From Roseicyclus marinus (GTDB lineage: Bacteria > Pseudomonadota > Alphaproteobacteria > Rhodobacterales > Rhodobacteraceae), in the NCBI RefSeq assembly GCF_036322625.1, contig NZ_AP027266.1, positions 1,739,001-1,803,000 of the forward strand: a stretch of 64,000 nucleotides of DNA, read 5' to 3'. A model generated the notes under the pieces. That model was not told the origin of the DNA. It saw nothing but the letters and a program-made list of their open reading frames with translations, and searched no databases. Within the stretch, counting starts at the first letter, position 1. Each line of letters starts with the position of its first letter. This document shows, piece by piece, positions 42,463-50,801 of this stretch. The translations under genes were made by a program, and so were the position numbers.

Positions 42463-43616
42463 CAGCGTCTTTCTCCTGTTCCCAAGGGCGTTGCGGGCGC
42501 GGTCGCGGGGACGCGGCCATAGGCATGGGGCAAGGAGCAGGTCTTGAGCTCCGGCATCACCAGCCGCCCGAAATGATCGCATTCCTCCATATGCGGATAG
42601 CCGGAAAAGATGAAGGCCCGGATGCCCATCTTGCGATAGGCCTCGATCTCGGACAGGACCTGGTCGGCAGACCCCACCAGCGCCGCCCCGCAGCCCGAGC
42701 GCGCGCGCCCGATCCCGGTCCAGAGATGGCGTTCGACATAGCCGAATTTATCCGCAAGCTCCCGCGCCTTGGCCTGGTGGCTCACGCCCAGCGATCCGCT
42801 GTCCAGCGCCCGCTCGCGGATCAGCTTGCCCAGCTCGTCGTCGAGTTTCGAGACGAGATGTTCGGCATATTCCCGCGCCTCGGCCTCGGTGTCGCGCACG
42901 ATCATGTGGACGCGCAGCCCGTAATCGAGCGTGCGCCCATAGCGTTCGGCCACGGCGTTCACCGCGCGCATGCGCTCGGCGATCTGTTCCTTGGGTTCGG
43001 GCCACATCAGGTAGACGTCGCAATGCTGGCCGCACAGCTCCAGCGCATCGGGCGAATAGCCCCCGAAATACAGGAGCGGGCCACCCGTCTGGTAGGGGCG
43101 CGCGGGGTCGGTCGTCAGACCCTTGAACCGGTAGACCTGCCCCTCGTAGTCGATCGTGTCGCGGGTCCAGGCCTGCTTGAGGATCTCCACCACCTCGCGC
43201 GAGCGTTGGTAGCGATAGGCGCTGTCGGCGACCTCCCCCGGAAAATCGGAGGAGATGATGTTCACCGTCAGCCGCCCCTCCAGCATGTGGTCGAGCGTGG
43301 CGATGGTGCGCGCCAGCATGATCGGCTGCATCTCGCCGCAGCGCACGGCGGCAAGGAAATTGATCTTGTCGGTGATCGGCGCGCAGCCCGCGACGAAGCT
43401 CAGCGTATCCTGGCCCACCTGGTAGGAGGAGGGGCAGAGGATGTTGCGAAACCCGTTCGCCTCGGCACGTTGCACGATGCCCGAACAATGCGCCCAGCTT
43501 GACCGCAGCCTGCCATCGGGCACGCCGAGGTATTCGTAATCATCCGAACAGAGCGCGGCGAACCAGCTGACCTCGGCGGCGTCGAGATCGGCGGAGGTGA
43601 CGGGGACGATGGACAT
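42462..43616 (-). CDS. LLM class flavin-dependent monooxygenase (SsuD-like)
   Basis: 384-aa bacterial-luciferase-like FMNH2-dependent monooxygenase. SsuD-type landmarks: NILCPSSYQVGQDTLSF (about 58-74), LAAVRCGEMQPIMLARTIATLDHM, RLTVNIISSDFPGEVADS and the long ELCGQHCDVYLMWPEP segment. Relatives cleave C-S bonds of alkanesulfonates or sulfo-sugars, or oxidise other carbons; a flavin reductase partner is needed and is not in the window. The ATG at 43616 with GGGAGG upstream is chosen over a longer frame that crosses the operator repeats. Coupled to an aldo/keto reductase and divergent from a GntR regulator. Confidence 0.86.
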   Translation of the reverse strand: MSIVPVTSADLDAAEVSWFAALCSDDYEYLGVPDGRLRSSWAHCSGIVQRAEANGFRNILCPSSYQVGQDTLSFVAGCAPITDKINFLAAVRCGEMQPIMLARTIATLDHMLEGRLTVNIISSDFPGEVADSAYRYQRSREVVEILKQAWTRDTIDYEGQVYRFKGLTTDPARPYQTGGPLLYFGGYSPDALELCGQHCDVYLMWPEPKEQIAERMRAVNAVAERYGRTLDYGLRVHMIVRDTEAEAREYAEHLVSKLDDELGKLIRERALDSGSLGVSHQAKARELADKFGYVERHLWTGIGRARSGCGAALVGSADQVLSEIEAYRKMGIRAFIFSGYPHMEECDHFGRLVMPELKTCSLPHAYGRVPATAPATPLGTGERR

Positions 43617-43643
43617 CTGGCAGGCCCTCCCAAGCCCGTGGTC

Positions 43644-43694
43644 TGGACAAATTCCGAGTAGGCAGAATTCATGTGGACAAATTCCGTGTAGACA
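43644..43694. promoter_or_regulatory. Paired direct repeats upstream of the monooxygenase
   Basis: Two 21-bp near-identical direct repeats with core TGGACAAATTCCG start at 43644 and 43674, exactly 30 bp apart (about three helical turns). They differ at two positions. A further pair of shorter direct repeats TATATCAATGG/TGTATCAATCC lies at about 43718-43738, just before the GntR gene. Confidence 0.6.
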
Positions 43695-43751
43695 AGGGTT
43701 AGCGCTCACGGCATCGTATATCAATGGTGTATCAATCCAAGGTATGACCGG

Positions 43752-44453
43752 ATGCGCGGCGCGCTGCCCACCTATCTGCGGATCGCCGAGCGGCTGACGC
43801 GCGATATCGTGGCGGGGCGCCTGCGACCGGGCGACCGCCTGCCCCCCGAACGCCGGATGGCCGCCGACCTGGGCGTGACCGTCACGACGCTGCGCAAGGC
43901 GCTGGCGGTGCTGACCGAACGGGGGCTCCTGGACCGGCGGCAGGGGTCGGGGAACACGATCACGGCGGGCGACACGGGCCGGGGGGTCTATGCGCTATTC
44001 CGGCTCGAACGGCCCGAGGGCGGGGGCTTGCCCACGGCGGATCTGTTGTCGGTGTCGCTCGAGGACAAACCCACCGATCTGCCCGACCTGGGCAGCGCCG
44101 TGCCGCAAGCCTGGCACATGCGCCGCCTGCGTCATCTGGACGGCGTGCCGGTCGCGGTCGAGGATATCTGGCTCGATGCCCGCTTTCCGGGGCGGCTGGC
44201 GCCCGAGACGATCTCGGAATCGCTCTATCGCAGCTACCGCGAGCTTCTGGGGCTGACCATCGCGCGGGCCGAGGATCGACTGGGCGCGGGCCCCCTGCCC
44301 GATTGGGCAACGAGTCTTTTGCCGGGCCATGCGCCGGGGCGCGTCATGGCCCTTGCCCGCCGCCGCGCATTCGATGCAGATGGGCGACCAGCCGAGGTCT
44401 CGTCCACATGGTTCGACCCCGACCGCGCGACCTATGTGGCGCGCCTTCCGTGA
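43752..44453 (+). CDS. GntR family regulator, HutC/UTRA subfamily
   Basis: 233-aa regulator with an N-terminal winged helix (RMAADLGVTVTTLRKALAVL, about 36-55) and a C-terminal UTRA effector domain (YRSYRELLGLTIARAEDRL, near 156-174). UTRA regulators often bind sugars, amino sugars or histidine-type ligands and repress nearby catabolic genes. It is divergent from the monooxygenase/reductase pair and 28 bp upstream of the Gfo/Idh/MocA gene, so it likely controls both sides through the repeats in the 135-bp divergent region. Confidence 0.87.
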   Translation: MRGALPTYLRIAERLTRDIVAGRLRPGDRLPPERRMAADLGVTVTTLRKALAVLTERGLLDRRQGSGNTITAGDTGRGVYALFRLERPEGGGLPTADLLSVSLEDKPTDLPDLGSAVPQAWHMRRLRHLDGVPVAVEDIWLDARFPGRLAPETISESLYRSYRELLGLTIARAEDRLGAGPLPDWATSLLPGHAPGRVMALARRRAFDADGRPAEVSSTWFDPDRATYVARLP

Positions 44454-44481
44454 TGCGAGACAGACAGAGAAAGAGACGCGC

Positions 44482-45567
44482 ATGACCCGCTACGGCATCA
44501 TCGGTTCCGGCATGATGGGGCAGGAACATATCCGCAACATCGCGCTTTTGCCCGGCGCGACGGTCACGGGCTTCGTGGAACCCGATGACAAGATGGCGGC
44601 GGCGACGCTTGCGCTCATGCCGCAGGCGGTGCGTTGCCCCGATATCGAGACGCTTCTGTCGCGCGAGGATCTGGACGCGCTCGTGATCGCCTCGCCCAAC
44701 CATTGCCATGTGGGACAGCTGACCGAGATCGCGGCGCGCCGCCCCCTGCCCGTCCTGGTGGAAAAGCCGCTCTACACCGACGAGGCGCAGCTGCCCGCGC
44801 TGGAGCAGATCGCCCGTGATTTCCCCGCGCCGATCTGGGTGGCGATGGAATATCGCTACATGCCGCCCGTGCAGGTCCTGCGCGACATGGCCGAGACGGC
44901 GACAGGCGGCATCCAGATGCTGACGATCCGCGAGCATCGCTTCCCTTTCCTCGAAAAGGTCGGCGACTGGAACCGCTTCAACCGCAACACCGGGGGCACG
45001 TTGGTCGAGAAATGCTGCCATTTCTTCGACCTGATGCGCCTGATCCTGGCCGATGACCCGGTGCGGGTGATGGCCAGCGCCGGGCAGGCGGTGAACCATC
45101 TGGACGAACGCTATGGCGGCGAACGACCCGACATCTGGGATCATGGCTATGTGATCGTCGATTTCGCCCGTGGCACGCGCGCCATGCTCGAATTGTGCAT
45201 GTTCGCCGAAGGCTCCCGCTACCAGGAAGAGATTTCGGCCGTCGGCCCCACCGGCAAGATCGAGGCGCTGGTGCCCGGGCCCACCCGGTTCTGGAACAAG
45301 GATCTCGGCCCCGCGCCCGTGCCCCGCGTCATCGTCAGCCCGCGCAACCCGACAGGTCCCGTGGAACATGACGTGCCGGTCGATCCGCGCCTTCTGGCGG
45401 CGGGCGATCACAACGGCTCCACCTTCTATCAGCATGAACGTTTCCGCGAGGTGGTCCATGGCCGCGCGCGGCCCGAAGTGACGCTGGCCGATGGCGCGGC
45501 CGCCGTGCGCATGGGGCGTGCCGCACAGGAAAGTGCCGCCACCGGTCAGGCCGTTTCGCTTGCCTGA
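44482..45567 (+). CDS. Gfo/Idh/MocA family oxidoreductase
   Basis: 361-aa NAD(P)-dependent sugar or cyclitol dehydrogenase. The Rossmann loop is GIIGSGMMGQEH (5-16), the family EKPL motif is at about 97-100 (VEKPLYTD), and the catalytic-lysine-containing C-terminal half includes NTGGTLVEKCCHFFDLMR. It lies between a UTRA-type regulator and an amino-sugar kinase-like gene, consistent with oxidation of a sugar-type substrate. Confidence 0.88.
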   Translation: MTRYGIIGSGMMGQEHIRNIALLPGATVTGFVEPDDKMAAATLALMPQAVRCPDIETLLSREDLDALVIASPNHCHVGQLTEIAARRPLPVLVEKPLYTDEAQLPALEQIARDFPAPIWVAMEYRYMPPVQVLRDMAETATGGIQMLTIREHRFPFLEKVGDWNRFNRNTGGTLVEKCCHFFDLMRLILADDPVRVMASAGQAVNHLDERYGGERPDIWDHGYVIVDFARGTRAMLELCMFAEGSRYQEEISAVGPTGKIEALVPGPTRFWNKDLGPAPVPRVIVSPRNPTGPVEHDVPVDPRLLAAGDHNGSTFYQHERFREVVHGRARPEVTLADGAAAVRMGRAAQESAATGQAVSLA

Positions 45568-45588
45568 CAAAAGGTTTAGCCTGCGGGC

Positions 45589-46431
45589 ATGACAGGGCGC
45601 ATCGACATCGGGATAGACGGGGGCGGCACGGGATGCCGGGTGGCACTCTCCGTTGACGGTGGCACGCCGGTGGAAACGCGCGGCGGGCCCGCCAATATCG
45701 TCAGCGATCCCGCCGGGGCCGAGGCCGCGATCCGCCTTGCCCTGACCGAAGCGCTGTCTGCCCATGGTCTGGGCCTGGACGCGATGCCCCATGCGCGGGT
45801 CTGCGCGGGGCTGGCGGGCGGGCGCCTGCCGGGGGCGGCGGATGCCTTTGCCACCCGCCTGCCCTTTCTCGCCTATGTCGTCGATGACAGCGTGACGGCG
45901 CTTGAAGGCGCGCTCGAAGGGGCGGATGGCACCTTGGCGAGCCTCGGCACCGGCAGTTTCTTCATCCGCAAGGCGGGTGGCGTCACGCGGCATATCGGCG
46001 GCTGGGGTTTCCGGCTGGGCGACGAGGGCTCGGCCGCATGGGCCGGGCGCATGGCCCTGTCGCTCGCCCTGCGCGTGGCCGATGGCCGCCTGCCCCCCGA
46101 TCCGCTGGCCGAGGCGCTGGTCACGGCCTGCCCGCCCCACCCCGTGCTCTGGACCGCCACGGCCACGCCGGGCGATTTCGCGCAGCTCGTGCGGATCGTC
46201 ATGGCCCATCCCCAAAGCCCCATCGCGGTGCGGGTGCGCGATGCGATCCTCGCCGCGCTGGAGGAGGGTCTGGCGGATCTGGGCCATCAGCCCGGCGCGG
46301 CCCTGGTCGTGACCGGGGGGCTGGGCGAGATGCTGGTCCCCATGCTACCCCACAGGCTCACATCCGGGCTGCGGCCCGCAATCGGCCGTCCGCTCGATGG
46401 GGCGCTCCGGCTTGCAAGGGGGTTGCCGTGA
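45589..46431 (+). CDS. BadF/BadG/BcrA/BcrD family ATPase, probable N-acetylglucosamine-type kinase
   Basis: 280-aa ASKHA-fold protein. Phosphate-1 motif DIGIDGGGTGCRVAL (6-20), phosphate-2 SLGTGSFFIRKAGG (about 122-135), adenosine motif VVTGGLGEMLVP. The single-domain size fits the amino-sugar kinases of this family rather than benzoyl-CoA reductase activators, which carry iron-sulfur cysteines not seen here. It overlaps nagA by GTGA, so it probably makes the phosphorylated N-acetyl sugar that NagA deacetylates. Confidence 0.83.
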   Translation: MTGRIDIGIDGGGTGCRVALSVDGGTPVETRGGPANIVSDPAGAEAAIRLALTEALSAHGLGLDAMPHARVCAGLAGGRLPGAADAFATRLPFLAYVVDDSVTALEGALEGADGTLASLGTGSFFIRKAGGVTRHIGGWGFRLGDEGSAAWAGRMALSLALRVADGRLPPDPLAEALVTACPPHPVLWTATATPGDFAQLVRIVMAHPQSPIAVRVRDAILAALEEGLADLGHQPGAALVVTGGLGEMLVPMLPHRLTSGLRPAIGRPLDGALRLARGLP

Positions 46432-47516
46432 CGCTCTACACCGGGCTCGATTGTCTTGATGGCGACGGCCTGCGCCCCGACATGGTCCTGCGGATCGAGG
46501 GGGGGCTGATCACCGAACTGCGCCCGCGCAAAGCCGAAGACGAGGACGGGGCCAAGGACCTGTCGCAGGACGGCACGCGCGCGCTGATCTGTCCGGGCCT
46601 CATCGATCTTCAGGTCAACGGCGGCAATGGGCGGATGCTGGGCGACTGTCGCACAGCCGCCGATGTCTCGGCGCTGGCTGCGGCCCATCGCGCGGGCGGG
46701 GCGCTGTCGATCCTGCCGACGCTGATCTCCGACAGCCCCGAGCAAACCGCGCGGATCATTGCGCTGGTCGCTGAAGCAGCCTCGAGCGATCCCGCCATCC
46801 TCGGCCTGCATCTGGAGGGGCCGCATCTTTCCATCGCGGGCGCGCATGATGCCGCGCAGTTGCGCCCACTGACGGAGGATGATGTCGCCCTCTATGCGAA
46901 AGCCGCGCAAAGCCTGCCCCATCTGATCCTCACGCTTGCCCCCGAACAGGCCGCCCCCCGGCAGATCACCGCACTGGCCGAGGCGGGCGTGATCGTGGCG
47001 CTCGGCCATTCCGCGGCCAGCCATGATGCCGCCAAAGCCGCCTATGCGGCGGGGGCGCGCATGGCGACGCATCTCTTCAATGCCATGTCGGGCCTGCATC
47101 ACCGCGAACCGGGCATGGTGGGCGCGGCCTTTGACCATGCGCCATGGATCGGGCTGATCGCCGATGGCGTCCATGTGCATGACGCGGCCCTTCGGCTGGC
47201 CTATCGCGCCGCGCGCGACCGGCTGATCCTTGTCACCGATACCATGGCCGTCGCCGGGACGCAGGACAAGGATTTCACGCTTGCGGGGCGGAAGATCACC
47301 CGTGCGAACGGACGGCTGACGCTGGCTGATGGCACCTTGGCCGGGGCCGACATCACCCTGCTCGACGCTGTGCGCCACATGGTGCGGGCGACCGGCGCGC
47401 CCCTGACCCAGATCCTGCCCTTGGCCTTCGACACGCCCCATCGCCTGCTCAAGGGCGCGCCGAACCGGCTGGCCCCCGGCATGCCGGCCACGCTCCTGTG
47501 CCTCAAGGGGGCATGA
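46428..47516 (+). CDS. nagA: N-acetylglucosamine-6-phosphate deacetylase
   Basis: 362-aa amidohydrolase. Metal and catalytic residues appear in GLHLEGPHLS (Glu), ALGHSAASHDAAKAAY (His), THLFNAMSGLHHREPG (His) and the catalytic Asp in LVTDTMAVAG. It starts with GTG overlapping the kinase stop. The product would be glucosamine-6-phosphate; NagB is not in the window. The operon regulator, oxidoreductase, kinase, deacetylase points to an amino-sugar route. Confidence 0.92.
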   Translation: MTLYTGLDCLDGDGLRPDMVLRIEGGLITELRPRKAEDEDGAKDLSQDGTRALICPGLIDLQVNGGNGRMLGDCRTAADVSALAAAHRAGGALSILPTLISDSPEQTARIIALVAEAASSDPAILGLHLEGPHLSIAGAHDAAQLRPLTEDDVALYAKAAQSLPHLILTLAPEQAAPRQITALAEAGVIVALGHSAASHDAAKAAYAAGARMATHLFNAMSGLHHREPGMVGAAFDHAPWIGLIADGVHVHDAALRLAYRAARDRLILVTDTMAVAGTQDKDFTLAGRKITRANGRLTLADGTLAGADITLLDAVRHMVRATGAPLTQILPLAFDTPHRLLKGAPNRLAPGMPATLLCLKGA

Positions 47517-47546
47517 CCGGCCCGCGATGGGATCGCCAAAGGCCTG

Positions 47547-48620
47547 CTACAGACAACCCGCCAGTGTTGTCGCCAGCCCGCGCATCATGGCCGGGTAAAG
47601 CGCCGATCCCGGTTCCAGCGCCGTGCCCAAAGGATCGAGAACGGCGGTCCTGGCCTCGGTGCCCTCCATCACCACGGCGACGATGCCGGGGTTGAACTGG
47701 GGCTCGGACAGGACGCAGGCGATCCCTTCTTCGGCCACGCGGGCCTGGATCTCGGCGATCCGCGCGGGGCTCGGGTCCGTCGCATCCGACAGCGAAATCG
47801 CGCCAGAGGCCGGGAAATCAAAAGCCGCCTCGAAATACTGGTAGGCGTCGTGGAACACGACGAACCGCCCGCCGCGCACCGGATCAAGGATCGCCCCGAT
47901 CTCGGTTTCCAAGGCACCCAGCTCGGCCTTGCCCGCGGCGGCATTGGCGAAATAGGCCCCCGCATTGGCCGGATCCGCCGCAGACAACCGCGCCGCGATC
48001 AGGTCGAGCCAAAGGGCGGCATTGGCAGGCGACAGCCAGACATGCGGGTCATTGGCCCCATGGCCATGGTCGTCATGGGCATGCTCTTCGTGGCCATGGT
48101 CGTCATGTGCGTGACCGTCGTGGCCATGGTCATCATGACCATGCTCGCCATGTCCGTGGTCATCATGGCCATGCTCGCCATGCCCATGGTCCTCGTGCCC
48201 GTGGTCATCATGACCGTGCTCGCCATGACCGTGCGCGTCATGCCCATGCACATGCGCCTCGAACAGCGCGCCTTCGCGGAAGGGCAACAGAACCGTGCCC
48301 TCCGCCTGCATCAGCGTCAGTTGCGCCGCACCGCCTGCCAGCGTCTCGACCGCATCCTGCATCCAGGGCGTCAGTTCGGGGCCGACCCAGACCACGACAT
48401 CGGCCTCCTGCAAAAGCGCCGCCTCGGAGGGGCGGAGGTTGTATTCATGCGGCGAAGCGCCTGGCTGCAGGATCAATCCCGGCTCCCCCACCCCGTCCAT
48501 CACGCGGGCCACCAGCGAATGGACAGGCGCGATATCGACGGCCACGCGCGGCACCTCGGCCATCGCCGTCCCCGACAAAAGCATGGCGGCAACGGACAGG
48601 GAAAACAGCTTTCTGGACAT
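47547..48620 (-). CDS. znuA: Zinc ABC transporter substrate-binding protein ZnuA with His-rich loop
   Basis: 357-aa cluster A-I (metal-binding) solute receptor. Signal peptide 1-21. Zinc ligands expected in VHSLVARVM, DPHVWLSPANA and VVFHDAYQYFE. Residues about 122-190 are a His/Asp/Gly/Glu-rich loop of some 70 residues, mostly HGHDDHGHGEHG-like, which collects zinc. It is longer than in many ZnuA proteins. Divergent from zur with candidate Zur boxes between them. Confidence 0.95.
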   Translation of the reverse strand: MSRKLFSLSVAAMLLSGTAMAEVPRVAVDIAPVHSLVARVMDGVGEPGLILQPGASPHEYNLRPSEAALLQEADVVVWVGPELTPWMQDAVETLAGGAAQLTLMQAEGTVLLPFREGALFEAHVHGHDAHGHGEHGHDDHGHEDHGHGEHGHDDHGHGEHGHDDHGHDGHAHDDHGHEEHAHDDHGHGANDPHVWLSPANAALWLDLIAARLSAADPANAGAYFANAAAGKAELGALETEIGAILDPVRGGRFVVFHDAYQYFEAAFDFPASGAISLSDATDPSPARIAEIQARVAEEGIACVLSEPQFNPGIVAVVMEGTEARTAVLDPLGTALEPGSALYPAMMRGLATTLAGCL

Positions 48621-48632
48621 CGGCGTGACCTC

Positions 48633-48681
48633 GTGATCTTATAACGTTGCACATCGGTTACTTGAAATGAGATAACATGAC
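48633..48681. promoter_or_regulatory. Two candidate Zur boxes in the znuA-zur divergent region
   Basis: GTGATCTTATAACGTTGCAC (48633-48652) and GAAATGAGATAACATGAC (48664-48681) resemble the alphaproteobacterial Zur consensus with a central ATAAC. The second includes the annotated zur start codon, implying autorepression or that the true start is slightly downstream. Confidence 0.6.
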
Positions 48682-49198
48682 AAGAGGCCCCGCCTCCGAC
48701 ATCGCCCCTGAGGCCGAACCCCTGGGCTTCGACGCCCATGACCATGGCCATTGCGTCAAGACCGCGCTGACGGCGGCCGAGGTGCATTGCAGCGAAAACG
48801 GCCTGCGTTTCACACCGGTGCGGCGCGCGGCGCTCGAAATCCTTCTGGGCGAACACCGCGCCATGGGGGCCTATGACCTTCTCGACCGGCTTCATGCGGC
48901 AGGCTTTGGCGCGCAACCGCCCGTGGCCTATCGCGCGCTCGATTTCCTTGTCGCCAACGGCTTTGCCCACAAGATCGAGCGGCTGAACGCCTTCATCGCC
49001 TGCGCCCATCCCGGTGCGAGCCATGCGCCCGCCTTCCTCATCTGTCGCAATTGCGATGCCGTGGCCGAAACGCACAGCGCCGGGGCCTCGGGCGGCACCC
49101 TCGGACAGGCCGCGAAAGCCACCGGTTTCCAGATCGAACGCACCGTGATCGAGGCGCTGGGCCTCTGCCCCGGCTGCGCCGAAAAGGCGGACGCATGA
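48677..49198 (+). CDS. zur: Zinc uptake regulator Zur (Fur family)
   Basis: 173-aa Fur-family repressor. The DNA-binding winged helix covers about 30-100 (RFTPVRRAALEILL, QPPVAYRALDFLV). Structural zinc site CRNC (about 120-123) with CPGC (about 165-168) gives the two Cys-x-x-Cys pairs; FDAHDHGHC near residue 20 is a His-rich N-terminus. It overlaps znuC by ATGA, giving operon zur-znuC-znuB. The start codon lies inside a Zur-like box and has no strong ribosome-binding site. Confidence 0.9.
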   Translation: MTRGPASDIAPEAEPLGFDAHDHGHCVKTALTAAEVHCSENGLRFTPVRRAALEILLGEHRAMGAYDLLDRLHAAGFGAQPPVAYRALDFLVANGFAHKIERLNAFIACAHPGASHAPAFLICRNCDAVAETHSAGASGGTLGQAAKATGFQIERTVIEALGLCPGCAEKADA

Positions 49199-50001
49199 GC
49201 CTCATTACCGTCGATCACCTCGGCGTCCGCTTCGGCGCGACCGAGGTTCTGCGCGATGTGAGCCTGGCCATCGACCCGGGCGAGATCGTGACCATCGTCG
49301 GCCCGAACGGATCGGGCAAGACCACGCTCCTGCGTGCCATCCTGGGTGCCGTTCCGGCGGTGACGGGCCGGGTCCGGCGCGGCGCAGGGCTTGTGTTGGG
49401 CTATGTGCCGCAACGGTTGCATGTCGACCCGACCCTGCCCATCACGGTGGAACGCTTCTTGCGCCTGCCCGGCGGGGCCAGGGCCACCGACATCGATGCC
49501 GCGCTGGCGCGCGCGGGTGTGCCGGATCTCCACCGCCGCCAGATGTCCGACCTGTCGGGCGGGCAGATGCAGCGCGTCCTTCTGGCCCGGGCCCTTGTCG
49601 CGCGCCCCACGCTCCTGATGCTGGACGAGCCGACGGCAGGCCTTGACCAACCCGGATCGGCGGCCTTCTACCGCACCATCGACGAGGTGCGCCGCGAGAC
49701 CGGTTGCGCGGTCCTGATGATAAGCCACGAATTGCACGTGGTCATGGCGGCCTCCGACAGGGTGATCTGCCTCAACGGCCATGTCTGCTGCCATGGCACG
49801 CCGGAACATGTGTCATCGGCCCCGGAATACCGGGCGCTTTTCGGCACCGGCACGGGCGGGGCGCTGGCGCTTTACCGGCATGAACATGACCACAGCCACG
49901 GGCCCGGCGATCCGCTGGGACCGGGGCATCGCCACGGCCCCGGCTGCGACCATGACCATGACCATGACCATGACCACACGAAAACCGAGGCTGCCGAGTG
50001 A
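49195..50001 (+). CDS. znuC: Zinc ABC transporter ATP-binding protein ZnuC
   Basis: 268-aa ATPase. Walker A GPNGSGKTT (37-45), signature LSGGQMQRVLLARAL (about 121-135), Walker B LLMLDEPTAGLDQ. The C-terminal 40 residues are rich in histidine (HEHDHSHG ... DHDHDHDHDH), an extra metal-binding tail found in some ZnuC proteins. It overlaps zur (ATGA) and znuB (TGATG). Confidence 0.95.
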   Translation: MSLITVDHLGVRFGATEVLRDVSLAIDPGEIVTIVGPNGSGKTTLLRAILGAVPAVTGRVRRGAGLVLGYVPQRLHVDPTLPITVERFLRLPGGARATDIDAALARAGVPDLHRRQMSDLSGGQMQRVLLARALVARPTLLMLDEPTAGLDQPGSAAFYRTIDEVRRETGCAVLMISHELHVVMAASDRVICLNGHVCCHGTPEHVSSAPEYRALFGTGTGGALALYRHEHDHSHGPGDPLGPGHRHGPGCDHDHDHDHDHTKTEAAE

Positions 50002-50801
50002 TGCTCGATGATTTCATGACCCGCGCCACGCTTGCGGGCATCGGTGTCGCCCTTGCCGCCGCCCCCTTGGGCAGTTTCGTGGTCTGGCGGCGCATGGCCT
50101 ATTTCGGCGATGCGACGGCCCATGCCGCGATCCTGGGCGTGGCCCTGTCGCTCGCGCTTGAAATCTCGATCTTTCCCGGTGCCGTCGCCATCGCGCTCCT
50201 GATGGCGCTGACCGTCTCCACCCTCAGCGGGCGGGGCTATGCGATGGATACGCTTCTGGGCGTTCTGGCCCATTCGGCACTCGCCTTCGGGCTTGTCGCC
50301 GTCTCCTTTCTGCAGGGCATCCGGATCGACCTGATGGCCTATCTCTTCGGCGATATCCTTGCCGTGTCGCGGACCGATCTGTCCGTGATCTGGGGCGGGG
50401 CGGTGTTGGTCGCAGGCCTGATCGCATGGCGGTGGTCGGCGCTTTTGACCGCGACGCTCAACGCCGAACTGGCCTATGCAAGCGGCATCGACCCCAAACG
50501 CGAACAACTGGTCCTGACACTGGCGCTGGCCATCACGGTGGCGGTCGCGATCAAGGTCGTGGGCGTGCTGCTGATTGCCGCCATGCTCATCATCCCCGCC
50601 GCCGCCGCACGACCGCTCGCCCGCACGCCCGAAGCGATGGCGCTCATCGCGGCCTGTATCGGGGCGGGTTCCGCCGTGATCGGCCTGCGCGCGGCCTATG
50701 TGCTCGACACGCCGGCGGGTCCGTCCATCGTCTGCGTGGCGGCGCTCGCCTTTGCCGCCACAAGCCTCCTGCGGCTGCTCGGCCGGACCGCCACCCGCTA
50801 G
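50001..50801 (+). CDS. znuB: Zinc ABC transporter permease ZnuB
   Basis: 266-aa inner-membrane permease with about eight helices. Family segment VVWRRMAYFGDATAHAAILGVAL (about 27-49) and IKVVGVLLIAAMLIIPAAAARPLA (about 184-207). The ATG at 50001 overlaps the znuC stop; a GTG one codon upstream is possible. Its last bases overlap the stop of the convergent racemase gene by 4 bp. Confidence 0.94.
   Translation: MLDDFMTRATLAGIGVALAAAPLGSFVVWRRMAYFGDATAHAAILGVALSLALEISIFPGAVAIALLMALTVSTLSGRGYAMDTLLGVLAHSALAFGLVAVSFLQGIRIDLMAYLFGDILAVSRTDLSVIWGGAVLVAGLIAWRWSALLTATLNAELAYASGIDPKREQLVLTLALAITVAVAIKVVGVLLIAAMLIIPAAAARPLARTPEAMALIAACIGAGSAVIGLRAAYVLDTPAGPSIVCVAALAFAATSLLRLLGRTATR

Noticed and set aside
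45589-46431. Benzoyl-CoA or 2-hydroxyacyl-CoA dehydratase activator
   Set aside because: The family name covers these, but the bridging iron-sulfur cysteines are missing and the gene overlaps nagA, so a sugar-kinase role is favoured.
48055-48260. Short repeated DNA with CATGGCC/GTCATG units, CRISPR-like at first sight
   Set aside because: The repeats have no unique spacers of constant length and encode the His/Asp/Gly-rich zinc-collecting loop of ZnuA in frame.
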